Assembly: GCA_937891125.1 (NCBI GenBank) | Contig: CALAEZ010000155.1 | Span: forward strand, 1-5,077 | Origin: an uncultured Treponema sp. | GTDB lineage: Bacteria > Spirochaetota > Spirochaetia > Treponematales > Treponemataceae | Direction: 5' to 3' | DNA length: 5,077 bases | Shown here: in pieces, positions 4,701-5,077 of the stretch | Numbering within the stretch: position 1 is the first letter of the stretch | Layout: every line of letters starts with the position of its first letter | Notes under the pieces: generated by a model | The model's database searches: none | Told to the model about the DNA's origin: nothing | Seen by the model: only the letters and a program-made list of their open reading frames with translations | Program-made: the position numbers and the translations under genes

Positions 4701-4889
4701 ATTGTAAACAGCGTATTGAGCGCACTTGGCGGAAGTGCGTATTACTGGTCTTCGTCGCAAGACAATTCTTTCTCTGACTACGCATTGAAGCAGTACTTTT
4801 CCGATGGTCACATCTACTCCCGCGTCAAGGACGACCCCAGTGCCAGAGACAATAATGGTAGGATTCTTTGTATCCGTGCTTTTGAGTAG
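4695..4889 (+). pseudogene. Remnant: C-terminal part of a DUF1566/Lcl-like (FISUMP-type) surface protein
   Basis: The 64-codon frame reads VNSVLSALGGSAYYWSSSQ, then a run ending in YFSDGHIY and ILCIRAFE. The order (I/V)NxxLxxxGG…YWSSSQ…A…xFxxGxx…(V/I)RxxRAF is typical of the C-terminal end of DUF1566/Lcl and FISUMP domains, found on secreted or surface lipoproteins. Only this end is present: no signal peptide, no lipobox, no upstream domain. The sequence starts just at the edge of repeat copy C and ends 45 bp before copy B. The ATG at 4695 is probably accidental and has no ribosome binding site. I infer a truncated gene copy, perhaps left by recombination among paralogues, which are often numerous in treponemes. 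Confidence 0.6.
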
Positions 4890-4933
4890 CCGAAGGCGGA
4901 TGTAAAACGTACTGCCATGCTGAACGGTGAATG

Positions 4934-4997
4934 TGTCATGCTGAACTTGGTTCAGCATCTCATGTAAAAGGAGATTCCGACCTTCGTCGGAATGACA
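4934..4997. repeat. TGTCAT-ended palindromic repeat element (copy B)
   Basis: This 64-bp element starts TGTCATGCTG and ends, on the opposite strand, with TGTCATTCCGA, the same two ends as copy A in the opposite orientation. It contains two perfect hairpins: ATGCTGAAC-TTG-GTTCAGCAT (4938-4958) and ATTCCGAC-CTTC-GTCGGAAT (4974-4993). An extra ATGCTGAAC lies just outside at 4917-4925. The internal sequence differs wholly from copy A, so only the ends are conserved. Confidence 0.7.
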
Positions 4998-5077
4998 GAG
5001 GGGGGGGGGATGTCCTGCAATGCTTTTGCGCGTATATCGGCATAAAATCTTTCCGCACGCTTCGTAAGCTTTTTGAA
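4952..5077 (-). CDS. 3' end of a gene entering from the right edge, with repeat-encoded tail
   Basis: Reading leftwards from the right edge, the frame gives FKKLTKRAERFYADIRAKAL and QDI, then three Pro codons from the C10 run, then SVIPTKVGISFYMRC and TGA at 4954-4952. The first ~23 codons look like a charged helix with ordinary codon use. The last ~15 are read from repeat copy B. The gene's start and function lie outside the window. The native end was probably lost when the repeat arrived. This could also be a chance open frame, since the supported part is short. Confidence 0.35.
   Translation of the reverse strand, partial: FKKLTKRAERFYADIRAKALQDIPPPSVIPTKVGISFYMRC
5000..5009. repeat. G10 homopolymer tract
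   Basis: Ten consecutive G follow AGA directly after repeat copy B. Such tracts are prone to slipped-strand length change, and treponemes use poly-G tracts for phase variation at some loci. Here it lies inside the putative minus-strand frame, where a gain or loss of one base would swap the C-terminal tail. It may also be a sequencing or assembly length error. Confidence 0.8.

Overview
The window looks like chromosomal DNA from a host-associated spirochaete, most likely a Treponema. The reasons are the compact order rplM - rpsI - recX, a small conserved-looking two-helix membrane protein just upstream of rplM, and dispersed TGTCAT-ended palindromic repeats. This assignment rests on remembered gene order and protein sequence; no search was run. 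All intact genes are on the + strand. Broken genes on both strands fill the last 1.1 kb.

Layout. (1) 3-641 is an open frame that enters from the left edge. Its first ~45 codons are the active-site core of a ClpP-type serine protease. The rest is the C-terminal two thirds of a divergent polysaccharide deacetylase. The two halves meet at a stretch both families could share (…LMLHQPM…), and codon use changes there, so this is either a recombination product or an assembly chimera. (2) 687-1727 is a complete tsaD for the tRNA t6A modification. It has a good -10 box almost touching its ATG and no clear ribosome binding site. (3) 1728-1991 is intergenic and holds a 93-bp palindromic repeat element nested inside a perfect 12-bp inverted repeat. 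(4) 1992-2243 encodes an 83-residue two-helix membrane protein with a charged coiled-coil tail. (5) 2244-2384 is a leader with a strong sigma70-type promoter and two partly exclusive hairpins just before the rplM Shine-Dalgarno. (6) rplM, rpsI and recX (2385-3940) are closely spaced and probably cotranscribed. The last codons of recX run through a 23-bp copy of the repeat seen upstream of the membrane protein gene. (7) 3941-5077 is a gene graveyard. It contains an ABC-transporter ATPase tail remnant (+), an intact small antitoxin-like gene coupled by ATGA to a decayed GNAT-like partner (-), a DUF1566/Lcl-type C-terminal remnant (+) bracketed by two repeat elements, a G10 tract, and the 3' end of a gene entering from the right edge (-) whose tail is encoded by a repeat.

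The core genes serve translation (L13, S9, TsaD) and recombination control (RecX). The accessory right end shows repeated insertion and deletion, with small palindromic elements sitting at or near the break points of the remnants. I see no intact undescribed multi-gene system. The most unusual items are the ClpP/deacetylase junction, the rplM leader, the TGTCAT repeat family and its contribution of protein C-termini, and the decayed antitoxin/GNAT pair.
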